Shown here: positions 13,601-24,003 of the stretch, one piece after another
Layout: the number at the start of each line of letters is the position of its first letter
Numbering within the stretch: position 1 is the stretch's first letter
From: Antedon bifida
Taxonomy: Eukaryota > Echinodermata > Crinoidea > Comatulida > Antedonidae
Reading direction: 5' to 3'
NCBI GenBank assembly: GCA_963402885.1
Contig: OY727103.1
Location: 5,866,501 to 5,930,500 of the forward strand
Length of the DNA: 64,000 nt
Position numbers and translations under genes: made by a program
Notes under the pieces: model-generated
Database searches by the model: none
What the model was told of the DNA's origin: nothing
What the model saw: only the letters and a program-made list of their open reading frames with translations

Positions 13601-16021
13601 TCATCTGGTTTATTCAAATCAGGAAGAACCTTTAAACTATGCTAGGTCCCTGGATAGATTATTAATTAACTCATATTGGAAAATATACTAAATAATCAGT
13701 TACATGGTAGTATTATTGCAATTTGTGATTAAATGTAAATCACTTAAATACATAAAACATGGGTAAAGGGTTAAGCAGCTTAAATAAATGTATGGTAATG
13801 CATACAAAATAATTTTTGTTATATTTGTTGAAAATTTTTTAAGAATTTGGCAAGCACCGGGCCGTCGGAACTTAAACCAAATTCTTGGCAAAACTTCTCT
13901 ACAGGAAATTCATACCTCAAAGCTATATACGAGTGTTGATGCGTGTTAATTATCAAACCTGTCGCAGGTTTCCCCACGTGTTCTTTCGTGCCATGTCATA
14001 CCTCTCAAACGAATCTCTGTTTTCTAATTTTTTTAATTGGCGACTTTTTATGCTTGTGGTTAGGGAGGATTTTTAAACACAACTTCGCTATTTTTGTAAC
14101 AAGAAAAATACAATCTTTTTCATAAATGCTTAAAAAATGTTTATGAACACTTCAATTGTCTAAGAATGTTATTAAGCATCATAATTGTTTTCTTTGCCAT
14201 TTAAAAATGAAACCATGCTATAAATTGTATGTATCCACTCTAGGTACAAAATAAATGTCTTTCTTTATATTATTATTATCATTATTATTAGTTTAAATAA
14301 AGTAATATAACAAATAATGAATTTATAACATAACATAGGTAATTTTATTACCTTTTTTACTTCAAGTTTTAAAACTGCATTTCATCTCTTTGCTGTGTTT
14401 GTTTCAATTTGTCATTTTACATTCTGAATCTTTATTTGCATAATTTAAATAAATAATATTACTAAAACTATTCATAAATCAATAAACATTGTAGACATTG
14501 GTAAGATAGTTACAAATCGAATATATTCATAACTAATGGAACAAGATGAATGTCTGAGAAACTTTAGTCACATGTAGGTTAGAAAGTGGAATTGCGCCAG
14601 TTTGTCTAGGTTTCAGCTAGGATGTTGTTTATCAACAGACTGTCCTTTGAGATTAATAAATGGACCAGGAGGAGAGAGGATTATATGAAGGATTAGCCTT
14701 TTCTGCAGCTTATCACTTTCGGATAAAACTTTAATAGCATTACAGAAGTTATATTCACTTAATAATGTTAATAGTATTAATTTGGTTAGAACATTATTTA
14801 TGTTTTTAGTGTTTACCAATTCCTAATAGATTTTCAATTTAATGTATAATGTCAATTATAATTTCCTTTATGTAATTACTTTTATATATGAATAATTAAA
14901 AGATATATTTTCTTTATTAGTTCATACAAAAATATTCTAAAAATAGAAGCTAAAATTGCAAATGCGTAATACAAAAATTAAACAGCAAATGTTTAAAAAA
15001 AATTATTTACCTTTATTTTATTATTTAAATTCATAAAGAAATTGGGAAAAATGTGGAGTTCTGGAAAAACTGATTTGAGCTTATGCATGAAAATAGTGTA
15101 AAATGTGGAAAGGATTCATAGAGACAAGGATTAGGAAGTAATTTTTTAGGTCATTGAATACACGGATATGCTATTTCAAATTATTTTATAATTGTTTTTT
15201 TCATATATTTTTTTTTTTAGTTATTCAATTCTTTAATGACGATTTTGTGTGATTTTCTAAATACATTTCATGAACACCAAACAGTTGTTTTACAAAAGTA
15301 AGGAGCTCGAATGTCACACTGAATGGCAGATTTTATTCCAAATATAAACATCAAAGTAAAATAAAATTTTGTCGCCTTGTAATTTCAGAGTAAAGTGGAC
15401 ATTATCACTAAGTGCATTAATTCTACCTGTGATGGACCGTTTGTTTGACATCTGCAGCAACTCTATCTTGGATGCTGCGGTCGAACTGGTGCAGCTGCTG
15501 GTCAAAAAGTATGGCAAAGAAGTGGAAAAGAACCACCATAAAGGTAAGAAACAAGTCACTCATGTTAGTATTTCACAACATGGTGCAAATCTGCATTTTT
15601 TACAATTACAATTATTTACTATCAGTCTATGAATTTGTGTGACTTTTCTCAAGTTATATTAAACACTTTACTTTTAGTAATATCTTTACTTATAAACATA
15701 CTTTTTATTTTTTCTGAAGTTTGTACTGTAAACCAGTGATTACTTATTAGTGCTATTGAAGAGACATTCTAATATCAGAGAAAATTTCTTATAGACATTT
15801 TAGAAGTGTCATCACTACTAACTCACATTATTTATATTATAGGAGTTATCAAGACAAAATACAAAGAAGAATGTCGGTCCTGCTATATCTGGTTCAGTAA
15901 AATTCGCTTCCGCATTGAAGACATGCTTTGGAATGAACAGCAACGAAACAGTAGCCTACTACATTCATCTCTTCTACACTCAGTTTTTGAAGTGCTCAAA
16001 CCATTTGATGCCAAATCATAA
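1..16021 (+). CDS. Katanin p80-like (con80 domain) protein, last four exons
   Basis: Four exons join in frame with GT-AG borders: <1-1630, 10462-10679, 15389-15543 and 15843-16021 (TAA stop). The first is open to the window edge, so the N-terminus lies upstream. Exon 1 encodes a long acidic Ser/Glu/Asp-rich linker with a PPPKPRR motif. Exons 2-4 encode an all-helical C-terminus. Its WTLSLSALILPVMDRLF and the later EECRSCYIWFSKI resemble the con80 domain of katanin p80 (KATNB1), where WTLDLC...LLP and a C-x-x-C-Y stretch occur. In that family con80 binds the p60 microtubule-severing ATPase, and WD40 repeats precede it. The WD40 part would be outside the window, so it could also be a KATNBL1-like or other con80 protein. 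The linker (over 540 residues) is much longer than in vertebrate p80. Exon structure is solid; family assignment is moderate. Confidence 0.6.
1664..1811. repeat. Short palindromic DIRS-terminal-repeat-like element
   Basis: Begins with TTACCTGGATAAAC and ends with a diverged inverse (GGTTTATTAAAGTAAAC) followed by GGCATGAAATAGAC, the same end sequence as copies at 6690, 8672, 10240, 19885 and 20410. About 150 bp and non-coding. It sits 30 bases inside the intron, right after the splice donor at 1631. Confidence 0.5.
6515..6712. repeat. Solo DIRS-terminal-repeat-like copy
   Basis: Shares with 10080-10262 the order: GATGATGATTG-like start, GGCTCCCAC-like block, GGACTATACCATTTGTG, a TTATATCTCACTCTT block, and the end GGTTTATCCAGGTAAACTAG. 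A (TA)n run interrupts it near 6605. It has no coding capacity. Confidence 0.5.
7725..8600 (+). CDS. DIRS tyrosine recombinase (5'-truncated)
   Basis: 291 residues from the first ATG, but the frame is open back to 7583 and the extra 47 codons look like genuine recombinase N-terminus (TLAVYNSRLKHFFKWC). The catalytic set of a tyrosine recombinase is visible: Arg in SCKRRGELHAL (about residue 112), the HQVR box (His235, Arg238), and Tyr271 in FTSHYLSD. These residues cut and rejoin DNA so that a circular DIRS cDNA can integrate without an integrase. The intact frame and catalytic residues argue for little decay, but the element lacks its 5' part and cannot move alone. It ends in TAG shortly before the internal complementary region. 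Confidence 0.8.
   Translation: MKVTLGQVCAFLHYLFESGLQVRTVSGYRSALGAVIPTFKDGSTISSSPAISSLLRGMFRERPPTKALIPRWDVNVVLAALMRPPFEPLSRASLYNLSLKTAFLIALASCKRRGELHALSLEPGHVRFERGGARLVFRKDFLAKSQTLNFSPPTVFVPTIAAYSGVEEDKLWCPVRALKFYIKRTESIRVSASHLFISTVSPFRPAARSTLANWVVAAIRAGYDSTNTPPPAHMHQVRGIAASWALFAGVPLPDILQAAWWRSQSTFTSHYLSDTSTHQSSVAASILKPRH
8660..8775. repeat. Internal complementary region of the DIRS element
   Basis: The sequence GGTTTATCCAGGTAAGC...CACGATATAGACTAC is followed, after a spacer with the hairpin CCAAC-agtggt-GTTGG, by GTAGTCTATGAGTGCC and CTTACCTGGATAAAC. It is thus the two element ends placed tail to tail, as expected of the DIRS internal complementary region that templates circle closure. Confidence 0.55.
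9065..9556 (-). CDS. Possible decayed DIRS gag-like ORF
   Basis: 163 codons on the minus strand in the GC-richer segment between two terminal-repeat-like blocks. The product is Pro/Ala-rich at the N-terminus (PPIMPAPAAASAVPG) and has no recognised domain. Its place inside the mobile segment suggests a transposon ORF, perhaps gag, but no homology is visible and it may be a chance frame. Confidence 0.25.
   Translation of the reverse strand: MTLHFGHGPYIRISCCFQCSYNAPPIMPAPAAASAVPGVNEISPLLLQAIVAAQRALPRDEPNAPSHMRPPPPVSYIDIKAHSKPCFYDGPSIWQEMTVIGRWSHSPRISMGERDGPGEEGLQAFAKRTAVLSFIFFGVEFINQTVHSALQVGWRQPHLSCWG
10080..10262. repeat. DIRS-terminal-repeat-like block, right edge of insertion
   Basis: Contains GATGATGATGGTGG, GGCTCCCACTTGAGGG, GGACTATACCATTTGTGG, a CTCACTCTTCGAGGAGA hairpin-like block and the end GGTTTATCCAGGTAAGCTAG. 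The block at 8799-8955 repeats these in the same orientation. It ends exactly at the right 30-bp direct repeat. Confidence 0.55.
10462..10679 (+). CDS. Katanin-like gene, con80 exon A
   Basis: Acceptor TTTTTTAG before 10462 and donor GTAAGTA at 10680. Encodes 72 codons plus two bases, starting AVYDICTLWVNDRCVEAIETF. The helix LWVNDRCVEAIE aligns in character with the ALWSRGDIKSALE helix of con80. The phase matches the next exon at 15389. Confidence 0.65.
10680..15388 (+). other. Second visible intron of the katanin-like gene
   Basis: This 4.7 kb AT-rich intron contains only short, unconvincing ORFs. No structured repeat was recognised beyond A/T runs and TAGGCCTA-type palindromes (for example near 13010). 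Confidence 0.5.
15389..15543 (+). CDS. Katanin-like gene, con80 exon B
   Basis: Acceptor AATTTCAG before 15389 and donor GTAAGA at 15544. Encodes WTLSLSALILPVMDRLF and an amphipathic helix AAVELVQLLVKKYGKEV, the most con80-like part of the gene. Confidence 0.65.
15843..16021 (+). CDS. Katanin-like gene, terminal exon
   Basis: Acceptor TTATTATAG before 15843. Encodes KYKEECRSCYIWFSKIRF and ends FDAKS before TAA at 16019-16021. The CRSCY motif recalls the end of con80 in katanin p80. Confidence 0.65.
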
Positions 16022-16046
16022 TTGCTTTCCATTTATCTATTCAAAA

Positions 16047-16300
16047 CGAAGTTTGGAAGAACGCTAACAACTCTAAGCATAGGATTACTTTGAGACTCAG
16101 AAATTGTGCTTGCCATATCATAATGCTGTTCATTTATTCAGAAAGAAAAACGAAGTTTGGAAGAACGCTAACAACTCTAAGCATAGGATTACTTTGAGAC
16201 TCAGAAATTGTGCTTGCCATATCATAATGCTGTTCATTTATTCAGAAAGAAATACGAAGTTTGGAAGGACACTAACAACAAAAAACTACTTTGAGTAACA
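16047..16300 (+). repeat. 104-bp tandem repeat in the 3' flank of the katanin-like gene
   Basis: CGAAGTTTGGAAG recurs at 16047, 16151 and 16255, an exact 104-bp spacing. The intervening units are nearly identical, with the third unit diverging. It starts 26 bases after the stop codon, so it probably lies in the 3' UTR. Confidence 0.8.
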
Positions 16301-16735
16301 ATTGTATGTGCGAAATCATACTTTCCATGTATCCAGCAAAAAAGACTTAGTTTGTCAGGACAAAAAGATACATACATATTAAATACTATAGACTCCTTAA
16401 TCTTCTGCCAATCACAAACATGTTGTTGGTCAGTTAAAATGTTATTTCTTTATTCATGTTTTATTGGTATATAACAGTAATATATTATTCTAGCTGATAA
16501 AGAAAAATACTTCTTGGATAAAATTGTTTTTGCCAGCTGGCTAGCCCAGAAAATAGTAGGCAAGAGGGAATGAATACCACATTAGACATGGTTTGATTAC
16601 ATTTATTTTGGAAACCTCAATACCTTGAATGAAAAAAGGACAAATACAATTATAATATTGAAATAGAATCACCTTTTATGCTCATTTCTCCTGCACCTTT
16701 CCAATACCGAAGCCTTTCTAGGAAAATCTCACAAA

Positions 16736-16800
16736 CCAACCAGTGGGGCTGGAAGTGTGCCAGATACCTGGTTAAACTGACATTAGCCCTTCTCTCAAAA
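16736..16800. repeat. Partial DIRS-terminal-repeat-like end
   Basis: CAAACCAACCAGTGGGGC, then GTGTGCC and ACCTGGTTAAACTGAC, match the spacer and left end seen at 8708-8760 and 1664. Confidence 0.4.
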
Positions 16801-17926
16801 AATGAGAAAACAATTTAAAAAAAAGAAGGTTTTATTGAAATACCCCTATCTGAAAATGAGACAAAGACAAAGTCCACAAAGCTAAGCACAAAATAGTTTC
16901 AAAATTATTTTTAGAAAACAACCTGCAGAACTGGTTTATAATTATATTATTATCTCTTTCATTTATTTAATTAATTTATTGTTTCTGTCTTCAAGTCAAT
17001 CACAAGTTATGTTCTTTGAAATTGTTTCTTGGAAAAGACAACAAACACAATAACTGGAAGAAAGAATTTTTAGTTTAGGCCATAAACTCTTATGATTAAA
17101 AAAATAATCAATCATTATTAATTATTATAACAACAATGTGCAATAGAACTCTTTAAATTTATCATGGTAATATTTATCTCAACTTTGAAAGTAACAAAGA
17201 ACATACTTTTGGTTATGATCAGGCACTTAGCTTATAACAAAAAGCTTATTAAAAATTCATCATGTGCAAATTATGCAAATATACTGTTTGAATGAGTAAA
17301 GCATATTGTAGTTTGAAGGAAATGGAAATTATTGTGAAACGTTTGTCATTGAAATTGAAAGTTTAAGGGTTGCACATTACTTGTTCAAAACTTTTGTCTT
17401 TTATTTTGGCACATTTCCAATGGATGTTTATACAACATTCAGGATATGTTACATTTTGTAAGTTTTTCATAATTGATAGAAAGTGAAAGAAAGGTTAAGG
17501 TTCATCAACAATGACAGTGTTTTCATTTTGAAAATGACACGCAAAATTATGTTGCCACATTGAAACAAAAATCATCAGGTTACAAATTAAAACAAGATCT
17601 CACATAAAATGATACCCTGTTTTCCAAGATTTAGTAATTTCTAGCTGGGAAACAGTGACACCAACTGAACTACGTTTTTGTAGGCCTATAGCTTGAAGTT
17701 TAAAACTACTGCAGTGGCACCCAATTATAGATTCTGTTTGGCAGTGCAATAATATCTAGGCTGGGATCAGGGGGATAATCGTTGCCATACAAGCACTTTT
17801 TAAACTTGTTTTTAACAAAAACAAGTAAATTAATATTTTCTTTTTATTGTTAAAAAAAAGAATTTGCAATTATAAAATTCCGAAGTTTCAAAATGTTGGA
17901 AAGTTGCAATATAAACTAGACATGAA

Positions 17927-19509
17927 ACTCGTCACTTTGACGAGTTAGTTATCCGCACCACGACAAACGCCACGTGCACGTCATACGTTGGAATATTGCA
18001 CACAGATAAAGATTATGGCATTATGACAAGAACTGAAGAATATGATATGCTGTTAGTGCTGAATTCTGTCAATTTTGTGTCATATAGTATATACATGCAA
18101 ACAGTATAAGCTGTATACATATTACATACAGTGTAGAATAGGTGAAATTACAGGACCCGCCATTTATTCCAATTTTTAACATGGCGACGGTATCAAAATG
18201 AAACACTTAGATAGCAATTTCAGAAGGAAATTATCTCAGGAACAACATATTAACGTGTAGAAGAAATTTGAATACGTAAAATATAGATGCGCACCCTTTT
18301 AAATGTGATGAACTATTACGCAAAATATGAAAATACGACTTTTTTTATTCAACTGGCCATATGATGACGTCACAACATCCGATTGGCAAAATGTTTACAT
18401 GAATTCGTATCTACAATCCAATAGCTTCCAGAAAACGTTTTAATCGTGATTATCACATTTTATTCTTACGAGCTATTACAGATTAAAATTTACTGTAAAG
18501 ATGAAATTAATGACCCACGTAATTAAAATTTTTAGGCATGATGACGTCATAAAAATTAAAATATTTTTATCTCATGCTAAAGAAAGTTGATTGACCTACA
18601 CAATATATAAATGTAGGAGAAAAAGGAATACAGATAAGCGTGATGCGCTCCATTGAATGTGATGAGCAATAACGAAAGAGACAAAAATCCTATATTTTAC
18701 ATTCGTGTGGCCATACGATGACGTCACAATGTTTTTTTAGCCTTATTGATGCATGATCCGATATCTACAACTCATCAACTTCTAGATTTTGTAATAAAAA
18801 TAAACGGTTAACGGTTTACTTTAGAAACTATGACTGTTTAAAAAAAGACATAATTTTGACGATTTTTTAAGCTTTTTCATAAAAAACGCGCACGAATTGT
18901 CTAATTCAACGTGTTCGTATGGCGTTATTTAAACTGGAAAAGGTCTAAATTGTTTTCAAAATTACTAGGAAAGGCTTGAAAAATATAATTCAAGAGAAAA
19001 AAATATGTTTTTAACGCTACGTGCGCATCGCGCGCGTAAAAAATTGCGCGCCCGTGGGAATTTTTGACATGCTCAAAATGACAAGAAACGCGTAAAAAGT
19101 TGATTAGAAATTAATTTTGCGCATTTTGAAATTTTAAATGCGCATGCGCGCGTAACTTCTTGTGAAACATGCCATTTTTAATCCGTAGAAAGTTTGCCCC
19201 TGATATGACTTAAATTTTGTCAAAGTGTCAATACTAAATGACTTTTGGTTTTTAATCTATGATCAATCATTGAAATTCATAAAATTGCGCGTAAGTCACG
19301 TTGCGCAACTATGACGTCATTCAAAAATAGGAGGTGCACAACTTCACGTAAATGCCCATATGTTGTCAAAGTTATGAAATGTTATGTTTACACATTTTAG
19401 AGAAACGCGACTCACAAAAAGGAAGGAAGGATCCAAGAATAATACAGAAAAAAAATATTGATCCCATACAGTAACAAGGAGTTATCCGCTCTACCAAGCG
19501 GATAACTAA
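17927..19509. mobile_element. Hairpin-ended non-coding element with TGACGTCA repeats
   Basis: The left edge is a perfect hairpin (ACTCGTCA-ctt-TGACGAGT, 17927-17945) followed by GTTATCCGC (17948-17956). The right edge is another perfect hairpin (GTTATCCGCT-ctacca-AGCGGATAAC, 19481-19506), so the two ends share an inverted GTTATCCGC. The interior has GCGCGTAA-type CpG runs unlike the neighbouring DNA, no ORF, and four TGACGTCA palindromes (18365, 18542, 18719, 19312). Parts repeat at about 355 bp (for example AATGTGATGA...GGCCATA near 18300 and 18655). It looks like a non-autonomous DNA transposon; hairpins at both ends with short asymmetric inverted ends recall Helentron-type elements, but the class is not proven. 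Confidence 0.45.
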
Positions 19510-19799
19510 AAATACAATATTCACAGAAAACTATCTAGCATGCATTGTTATAAAATGTTCTCAAACATGAATCATGAATGTTCTTAGTGGTTGAGGTCAG
19601 TTTAAGCTAGGTCATTCTTGAACTATATCATATATCAAGGAAAATAACAAGGTCCCCTCTAAGAGTTTGTGAGTCATAGATTTTGAGATAAGTAATGAGA
19701 TTCAGTAATACTTTCTGATCCCCAACACTCTCATATCGAATGCAAACCTTTATATTATATACTAATGTTACTACATTTCATTGTTATGTTAATCGATTA

Positions 19800-19905
19800 T
19801 GACGGTGTATACCATTTATAGATAGGGTAGTTTTATTTTGATTAATCGTCACTCATCAGACAAAATAGGCCATTTTTTGTTTATCCAAGTAAGTTAGGCG
19901 CAAAC
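19800..19905. repeat. DIRS-terminal-repeat-like copy
   Basis: GTATACCATTTATAGATAGGG, an ATCGTCACTCATCAGA block and GTTTATCCAAGTAAGTTAGGC follow the same order as the copy at 10080-10262. Confidence 0.4.
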
Positions 19906-20319
19906 ATTACCATGCTACGATAAATAATTCTAAAGTATTGTATACATTAAATAACTATAAATAACACTTGTATTTCTGTAGAATATTCACCTTGTTTAAA
20001 ATCGCTGTATATATATATTTTGTAAATGTGTAAAAAGTCATATATAACTGTAAATCAGAATATTGTTTAAACTATACAGAAAATGCAATTACATTTTATT
20101 TTTAATATTGAAAAATAATGTTATTTTAAAAGAAATATGGTACATATTCGTTTTACTATGTATAAATATAGTATATATCAGATTTGATTGCTGTAAATCA
20201 GAGATTTATTTTACTATATATTATATAAACAATTTTTAAAATATATTTTAAAGATTCATTAATTTACCATGTTATACCATGGATTACTAAGCCAATTTAC
20301 GTTTTAAATCGTGAGGAAT

Positions 20320-20445
20320 GTATGTCTATACGAGTACCTGCTCAAGGGCGAAACCATTGTCCTGTAGGGTGGTGTAACCCCTCCTCAGAATGGAAACGGC
20401 CTATATCGGTTTATCCAGGTAGATTAGGCACAAAATAAACTAACA
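20320..20445. repeat. DIRS-terminal-repeat-like copy
   Basis: Ends in CGGTTTATCCAGGTAGATTA then GGCACAAAATAAAC, matching the element end at 10240-10262 and 1770-1811. Confidence 0.45.
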
Positions 20446-21266
20446 AACTAATTTACGTTTACAATGTATAATTAGTCGTTACATTTTCATTAAATAAATA
20501 AATAAAATTATGTAAAATATTTAACTGTAACTTCATACGTGAGCAATCAAACTAGAGTATTGAGGAATATACGGCAATAGTGATTAATAATGATTAGGTT
20601 CTTTCCTATAACTTGAGACTTACTCACATAATCGACCTCCAAAGAGCTATACTAATTTCTTGAGACTTATTCACATGTGACCTACAAAAAACCATTATTA
20701 GTTTGATAGGCAATAATTAATTTACAATACATCATTTTTTGTCTTCTAATTTTTGTTGGTGTAACGAGCATAACGGGCATATATACGATTTTGACTAAAT
20801 ACTAAGTGACTAAATACTTCCTCAATTACGAATATCTGTAGTAATAACTCCCAATGGTACTTTTCAGACAGAGTGGAGATACAGTAGAAAATTATTTTTT
20901 TTGAAATAGTTAATTTTTTAAATATACACCGATAAAAACATACCATATTCCGTTTATATGTGTTGTCGTTTCTTGTTTCGGAGGGTGGTGAGGGTGGTAC
21001 TTTTTATTTTCGTTTAAGCTTAACAGTACTTTTAATTTATAAATCTATAATATCCATTCAAGGAATGGTGGGGACATAACTTATATTATTTTTTTCCTTC
21101 TCTCTTTTAAGTTTGCTTTTATTTAAGTACTGGTGTTAATTAAGTATACATTATCTAAACTCGGTAAAGGATGTAGGCCTACAAATATTTTTGCATTTTT
21201 CCTGATAACTTAATTACTTTTTTCAAATATGAAACAATATATTGCTATTAAATTACGGTAGAGTTT

Positions 21267-21380
21267 GTAGTACATGCGTGCCAATTTCCTGGATAAACCG
21301 AAAATAGCCCTCTCTCTCCAAAGAAAGGACTCATTTATTTAGAAATTAGCACCCCTATTTGATAATAGATCCGTCCGCGG
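21267..21380. repeat. DIRS-terminal-repeat-like copy, reverse orientation
   Basis: GCGTGCCAATTTCCTGGATA then AACCGAAAATAGCCCTCTC is the inverse of the end found at 20400-20440. The inner boundary is unclear. Confidence 0.4.
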
Positions 21381-22236
21381 ACCGCTATCTCCCTATTTTA
21401 CAATTAGTATTATTATTACAATGCATTGTACAGTAAAATAAAAAATTAATATTAAATACAAATGAAATGAAATATTGATGGTTGTACTTAATTTACACTA
21501 TCACTGGTTGATGATTTGTATGTAAAATGTTATGTAACTTAAACAAAGTATTACTGTAAATGCATATGTGGTAAGGCCATGTAAATGGGAATGTGATTTC
21601 TTAGAAAATCCTCACTTATATTGTAGCCTACCACCTTTTAAAAATGTGTTGCCACTGAGATGGCAGATGCAAAAACAAACGCAACACAAGAACAGAGGTC
21701 CAGAAGTGCACATGATGATCTATTTAGTAGGCATACTTGTACACTTAACTACATTGCAGTGTGGTTAAACCACTGTTATTATTTTGCTTTTGAAAGTATA
21801 GACCTAACATCATAATGAAATATCTGTATGGTAGCTTATGCATGAAAAGTACAGTCCCGTATAAAAAGTACGTTAGTGACTGTTTTAAATGTGTCTTGCA
21901 AAAATAAATGAAATGTTCTTTATAAAATAATGTTACATTTTTTATTTCTGTGGGTTTTTTCTTTTGTTATTCCTAATTAAAATTTCGAAAAAATATCGAA
22001 TCTGAAATGCATACTGCAAAATATAAAGTGCACATCATTTGAAGCTAAAAAGAAGAGAAACCTAAGAGGAAGATACTAAAAGAGCTCTGGCTTCTAACTT
22101 TATTTAGGCCTAAACTCACAGATAGATCACATACCTGTCTCTTTCAACCGTTTCAGTCGTTCAACATTAGTTTAATTTACAACTAAAACATAAGGCTATT
22201 AAGCGTAGAAAGTAGAATGATTGTAGCATTGTTTTT

Positions 22237-22435
22237 AGTCGCGTGGACGCGACTCTATAGTTCACTATGTTGGCCTGTCGGTCTGTCTGTCGGTCCGGTA
22301 TCACTATGCGTTTTTTCGCTTTTCTGTACTTTTTGAACTGTTTTGATGATGTACAGAAAAGTTTTAAAGTACATTACTTTTTGAAAGTTCATTTTTTTCT
22401 GAGAGCACGCGACTTATGGCTGTTGGCCTTGTTTT
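22237..22435. repeat. Dispersed-repeat candidate with GTCGCG ends and GTCGGTC run
   Basis: Starts AGTCGCGTGGACGCGACT, includes GTCGGTCTGTCTGTCGGTCC, and closes with GCACGCGACTTATGG. CGCGACT...TGTTGGCC occurs at both ends in direct orientation. CpG-rich in an AT-rich setting, no ORF. Confidence 0.35.
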
Positions 22436-22504
22436 TATAAGGCTTTTGCTTTATTTTTTATGTAGGCATACGTGATAATATATTTCAATCTAGGTACCAT
22501 TTAT

Positions 22505-22595
22505 TTTACTTATTTAATTCTACCCTTGATTTTACATAATGCTTACCCTGGATTTTACATAATGCTACCCTGGATTTTACATAATATGCTACCGA
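22505..22595 (+). repeat. 22-bp tandem repeat
   Basis: Three to four copies of CCTGGATTTTACATAATGCT with small changes. Confidence 0.7.
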
Positions 22596-23630
22596 GTATA
22601 ATTTGCATAATAATTATACTCAATAAACTTTTTTTAAGCAGCTTTCAAACGAACGACTTGTTCTTGAACTTTTTCAATGGCAATTTCTTTATTGAAACTA
22701 ATTTAGTTTTGGCTCAAATATGCACTATTTGCACGTTCAATGTAATGTAGGTGCCCTTGTTATGGCATTATGTGAATGTAACACTCATAGCGTCACCTCA
22801 ACATAATGTATTAGACAATTATGACCTCTCTTTGTAAAATAAATTCAATCAAATTCATAATATCCTTGTTGTAGTAGGCCCACTAAACCCTTAATATCTT
22901 AAAAGTAGGTCTAGGCCTATACGGTTTGAAGTTCTTGAAATTCTTACATATTTAGGACTAATCCCCCTTCCCTCACGACCCACACCCTTCCCCCTCCCCA
23001 CCTCCAAAAGAAAGTAATTACGGTTACGTAACAGTTAGAATGACTGTTTTTTTTTGGTGAAGCGTTTTTTAAATAATTTTCTTCATATTAGAATTACTAG
23101 AAATAATTGTAACATTTGATGTTTATAAGTTAAATATTTCGACGGATACTGTTGTGGTCAAAGTTATTTTTTTTATCGTGATGACTCAAGAAAAATACCC
23201 AGGTGCAGACCACTATTCTAAGTAATAATTGATATTACTTAGTAGCCTAGTGCCTTGTCATGAGTCACTATCTAGTACAATATCAACCATTTGAGCCCCT
23301 ATCCGCAAGGGAATTGAACTAATCCTAAATGCTACTGAGGCCTAAACATGAAAGTTGGATGAACACGTACTAGGAGATGATGAATGTTATATCCTAACCA
23401 CATGGGAGGCAATCTAGACCCAACTGACAAATCGGACGCGTACAAAAGTAAAATCATGATGTGTTTTAATTCATAAATTCCTCAAAAACTTATGGAAAGT
23501 ATTAATAACGCCTTATGATTATTAATCTTTTCGGCAATTGGGACTCTGAGTTCAAAGCTTCATTTAATTAATGCGCAATACTTGTTTAGAATCAGTTCAG
23601 ATAGCATTAAATAAACGTGTCGTGTACTTT

Positions 23631-24003
23631 CTAAGGCTCTGTCTACATTGTCAACTTTGCATACGATTCCCAGTGCTGTATCTCCACATACTATCTATTT
23701 CCAAAGTATCATAGGAATATTTTGTAACACAACATCTCATTTATATCACATGTGGTGCCTGTAGTATGTAAGGTTTATGGTTAGGTTAGAACTAAATACA
23801 CGTGAAACAAATGGGATACTGTATACCAAATATTCCTATAAAAATTAGGAAATAGGATAGTACAGTACCGAGATTTTGAACTTTATGTGACAAAAAATGT
23901 TATGTGCCTATATGCACATCATGATGATGTCATATCACTACCATATTTGGGCACATCACACTTTTTTTGTCAAACTAGTTTGATAGTGTAGACAGAACTT
24001 TAA
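23631..24003. mobile_element. TTAA-type MITE copy with internal insertion
   Basis: The ends CTCTGTCTACATTGTCAAC and TTTGATAGTGTAGACAGAA are inverted, with TTAA at the right edge (24000-24003). The right half (CACTACCATATTTGGGCACA) matches copies at 31192 and 42535. The extra middle part has its own inverted pair (CATACTATCTATTTCC and GGAAATAGGATAGTA), so a second small element appears nested in it. Confidence 0.5.

Noticed and set aside
13700-16300. Small ORFs of 60-90 codons such as 15314-15559 (-) and 16104-16298 (+)
   Set aside because: Shadows of the katanin-like exons or of the 104-bp tandem repeat.
19849-19880. Another hammerhead (minus-strand CUGAUGAGUGACG)
   Set aside because: The CUGAUGA box is present but no GAAA box or matching stems follow.
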